DNA of 64,000 nucleotides, from the NCBI RefSeq assembly GCF_022869785.1, contig NZ_CP094997.1, positions 1,364,001 through 1,428,000 on the forward strand, read 5' to 3'. The translations under genes were made by a program, and so were the position numbers. Under the pieces are notes generated by a model that worked only from the letters and a program-made list of their open reading frames with translations, was not told the DNA's origin and did not search any database. This stretch comes from Dyadobacter chenwenxiniae. GTDB lineage: Bacteria; Bacteroidota; Bacteroidia; Cytophagales; Spirosomataceae. Below are positions 61,780 to 64,000 of this stretch, one piece after another; within the stretch, counting starts at the first letter, position 1; every line of letters begins with the position of its first letter.

Positions 61780-63261
61780 ATGGATAATTATACAATGTTT
61801 CAATTCTTTGAATGGTACTATCCTGCGGACGGAACCTTATGGAAACATTTCAAAAATGAAGCGGCCCGACTCAAAAATATGGGCATTGACTCAGTATGGC
61901 TGCCGCCCGCACACAAGGGCATGGAAGGTGCCGCATCTTCCGGCTATGATTCCTACGATTTATTCGACCTGGGAGAATTTGATCAAAAAGGCTCCGTAAG
62001 AACAAAATACGGGACAAAACAGGAATTGATTGATGCCATTGCTGCCGGTAAGGAAGCGGGGTTGCAGGTTTATTGTGACATTGTTTTGAACCATATGGGC
62101 GGCGCGGACGAAAAGGAAACTGTGCCTGTAAAAGAAGTGACGCCGGAAAACCGCAATGAATTTGTGAGCGACACTTTTGAAATTGAGGCTTATACAAAAT
62201 TTACATTTCCGGGCCGGGCCGGACAGTATTCACAATTTGTGTGGGATTATCAATGCTTTTCGGGTGTGGATTTTAATGCATCAACTGAGCAAAATGCCAT
62301 TTACAGCATTCAAAATCAATATGGCGACGGCTGGCAGGATGTAATGGACCTGGAAAATGGCAATTATGATTACCTGATGCTTTCAGACATCGAATTCCGC
62401 AATCCGCATGTGCGTCAGGAGTTGAAAAACTGGGGCGAATGGTTCGTGGAAACGGTGAATTGTGACGGTTTCAGGTTGGATGCGATCAAACATATGGACC
62501 CTGCATTTTTCAATGAATGGCTGGACCACTTGCGTGGCAAATATCAGAAAGAGTTTTACGCGGTCGGCAAATACTGGGCGCCGTATGACCTGGGCTCCAT
62601 GCTGGCTTACATTGAAGCCACCGACAAGCGTGTTTCGTTGTTCGATGCGCCACTGCAAGCCAACTTTTACAGGGCATCCAAAGAAAATGAACATTACGAT
62701 CTTCGTACGATTTTGGACGATACATTGGTTCAAACCATGCCGGAGCTCGCGGTAACGCTGGTGGAAAACCATGACACACAACCGCTGCAATCATTGGAAC
62801 AAACCGTCGAAGGTTGGTTCAGACCCATGGCATATGCGATTATCCTGCTCCGTGAAGCGGGTTATCCATGTGTTTTTTACAGCGATTTATATGGGTCAAA
62901 ATACAAAGACAAAGGCAATGATGAGGAAGAGCATGAAATCACATTGGAAAAACTGAATGTGCTGGAAACGCTGCTCCATGTCAGGAAAAAGTGCGCATAT
63001 GGCACACAGCATGACTATTTTGACGACATCAACTGCATTGGCTGGACGCGCGAGGGAAACGATTCTCACGAAAATTCCGGCTGTGCAGTGTTAATCTCCA
63101 ATCATGAAAATGTTTCAAAAACGATGTTTGTAGGCCAGCAGCACGCTGGTAAGACCTTCGTTGACTATTTAGGTTTCGTTACAGAACCGGTGATAATCGG
63201 TGAAGATGGGACTGCCGAATTCCGGGCAAACGGTCGTTCCGTGAGTGTGTGGGCGATTTAA
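61780..63261 (+). CDS. Cytosolic GH13 alpha-amylase with altered catalytic residue
   Basis: A 493-residue protein without signal peptide, of the GH13_5 type (bacterial liquefying/cytosolic amylases). The four conserved regions are visible: DIVLNHMGG, CDGFRLDAIKHM with nucleophile Asp234, YAVGKYWAPYDLG, and VENHDTQ with Asp332. In this family the third region reads GEYW, with Glu as the proton donor; here codon 264 is AAA (Lys). The remaining sequence is intact up to a normal C-terminal beta domain. It may therefore be inactive or altered, or the base may be miscalled. It is divergent from a Crp-like regulator. Confidence 0.9.
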   Translation: MDNYTMFQFFEWYYPADGTLWKHFKNEAARLKNMGIDSVWLPPAHKGMEGAASSGYDSYDLFDLGEFDQKGSVRTKYGTKQELIDAIAAGKEAGLQVYCDIVLNHMGGADEKETVPVKEVTPENRNEFVSDTFEIEAYTKFTFPGRAGQYSQFVWDYQCFSGVDFNASTEQNAIYSIQNQYGDGWQDVMDLENGNYDYLMLSDIEFRNPHVRQELKNWGEWFVETVNCDGFRLDAIKHMDPAFFNEWLDHLRGKYQKEFYAVGKYWAPYDLGSMLAYIEATDKRVSLFDAPLQANFYRASKENEHYDLRTILDDTLVQTMPELAVTLVENHDTQPLQSLEQTVEGWFRPMAYAIILLREAGYPCVFYSDLYGSKYKDKGNDEEEHEITLEKLNVLETLLHVRKKCAYGTQHDYFDDINCIGWTREGNDSHENSGCAVLISNHENVSKTMFVGQQHAGKTFVDYLGFVTEPVIIGEDGTAEFRANGRSVSVWAI

Positions 63262-63328
63262 ATGGTCGGGCTTGCCACGTTATGTGTCGGGATGGGGTAA
63301 TGGTTTAAAACCAGACACCTGATCGGCT

Positions 63329-64000
63329 ATGATTCGTAATTATTTCAAAATCGCCTGGCGCAATGTGCGCTCGGGCGGGTGGTATTCCACACTTAACATC
63401 GGTGGCCTGGCCGTGGTTCTCGCGGTGAGCCTTTTGCTTTTTTGGTGGGTGAAGGATGAGCTGACGTTCGATCGATTTCATTCTTCGGCGGACCGGATTT
63501 ACCAGATTAATGCACGTTTTGGTAAAGGAACAGACGAAAACACATTTACGTCAACCCCCGGGCCTGTCGCAGTTGTAGCGCGAAAGCAAATCCCGGAGGT
63601 GGAAAGCGTGGTGAGAATGGGATATTATCCGGGCGGGACATTCCGTGCAAATGGTAAAACATTCAACGAAAAAGACAATCTGGTTTATACAGAAACCAGC
63701 TTTCTTGAAATATTCGATGGATTTAAAGTGTTGTACGGAAACGAGAAAGCGCTTTTCCCTGAACCCAATTCGGTTGTCCTGACTAGAAAACTGGCCACAA
63801 AATTCTTTGGAAACGCGGATGCCGTCGGGAAAACCTTTGAAAACATTGAAACCCATATTTCGCTCACGGTTAGCGCTGTCATCGAGGATGCGCCGGACAA
63901 TTCTTCGCTCAGACATAACATGTATGTAAATCTTGAAGTTTTAAAGAACACGGAGCCGGAAAAAGGCGAGCGCGAGCTGGTCGACGAAAACTGGGACAAT
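63329..64000 (+). CDS. ABC transporter permease (MacB/FtsX type), 5' part only
   Basis: The first 224 residues are visible and the gene runs off the window. It starts MIRNYFKIAWRNVRSGG with a first transmembrane helix at about 20-42 (NIGGLAVVLAVSLLLFWWV). A periplasmic MacB-like core domain follows, with DRIYQINARFG, TPGPVAVVARKQIPEVE, SVVLTRKLATKFFGNADAVGKT and VSAVIEDAPDNSSLRHNM (cut). This build is typical of the paired-permease proteins that Bacteroidota carry in large numbers, often with a partner ATPase elsewhere. Substrate is unknown. Confidence 0.9.
   Translation, partial: MIRNYFKIAWRNVRSGGWYSTLNIGGLAVVLAVSLLLFWWVKDELTFDRFHSSADRIYQINARFGKGTDENTFTSTPGPVAVVARKQIPEVESVVRMGYYPGGTFRANGKTFNEKDNLVYTETSFLEIFDGFKVLYGNEKALFPEPNSVVLTRKLATKFFGNADAVGKTFENIETHISLTVSAVIEDAPDNSSLRHNMYVNLEVLKNTEPEKGERELVDENWDN

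Noticed and set aside
1..64000. CRISPR arrays, insertion sequences, integrases or prophage genes
   Set aside because: No regularly spaced repeats, transposase/integrase motifs or structural phage genes were seen; the DUF932-like gene is the only hint of mobile DNA.

Overview
The window looks like a chromosomal segment of a Bacteroidota bacterium, most likely a Dyadobacter-type member of the Spirosomaceae/Cytophagales. The evidence is several TonB-dependent receptors with an N-terminal carboxypeptidase-regulatory-like domain, DUF4249, DUF4374 and DUF4468 proteins, a type IX secretion (T9SS) sorting tail, GH92 and GH43 enzymes, a SusD fragment, many lipoproteins, and promoters of the Bacteroidota form TTTG-N19-21-TAnnTTTG. 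I see no rRNA, tRNA, CRISPR array, insertion sequence or prophage.

Layout. 0-3.2 kb: cut outer-membrane barrel gene, divergent from a beta-propeller lipoprotein/DUF4249 pair. 3.3-7.9 kb: DUF4180, AI-2E-type permease, an unknown protein, a GlxA-type AraC regulator and two tandem SRPBCC proteins. 7.9-10.5 kb: siderophore-type TonB receptor with a good promoter and terminator. 10.5-20.3 kb: shortened erythromycin-esterase-like protein, T9SS carbohydrate-binding protein, msrA, a frameshifted SRPBCC gene, a multi-PAS histidine kinase and a large membrane protein. 20.6-26.8 kb: pentapeptide protein, Na+/H+ antiporter, haem-c/FG-GAP lipoprotein, a sulfatase preceded by a SusD stump, a VOC protein and a small lipoprotein. 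26.9-32.1 kb: iron-type operon (TonB receptor, DUF4374 lipoprotein, PepSY membrane protein). 32.1-40 kb: HEAT-repeat sulfatase and a complete RND efflux operon. 40-45.5 kb: structured intergenic island, second AI-2E-type permease, YoeB-type toxin-antitoxin pair, sugar dehydrogenase, Crp-like regulator, small barrel protein and DUF421. 45.5-50.5 kb: phytase, TonB receptor and divergent phosphatase lipoprotein, which I read as an organic-phosphate scavenging locus. 50.6-58.2 kb: GH43, DUF4468, esterase, FAD/NAD(P) protein with AEC carrier, GH92 mannosidase. 58.2-64 kb: histidine kinase, GreA/Rnk-type factor, orphan DUF932-like protein, Crp-like regulator divergent from a cytosolic GH13 amylase, and a cut ABC permease.

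The main themes are nutrient capture across the outer membrane (iron, phosphate, glycans), efflux, and small one-component regulators beside their likely targets. The points most worth a second look are: an amylase whose catalytic Glu codon reads Lys; the C-terminal stump of a deleted susD left one base before a sulfatase; a homopolymer frameshift that splits an SRPBCC gene; a structured, repeat-like island at 40.24-40.40 kb; and several palindromic operator candidates. I did not find a clearly new defence or mobile system. The phytase/TonB/phosphatase locus is the best candidate for a coherent, little-described pathway.
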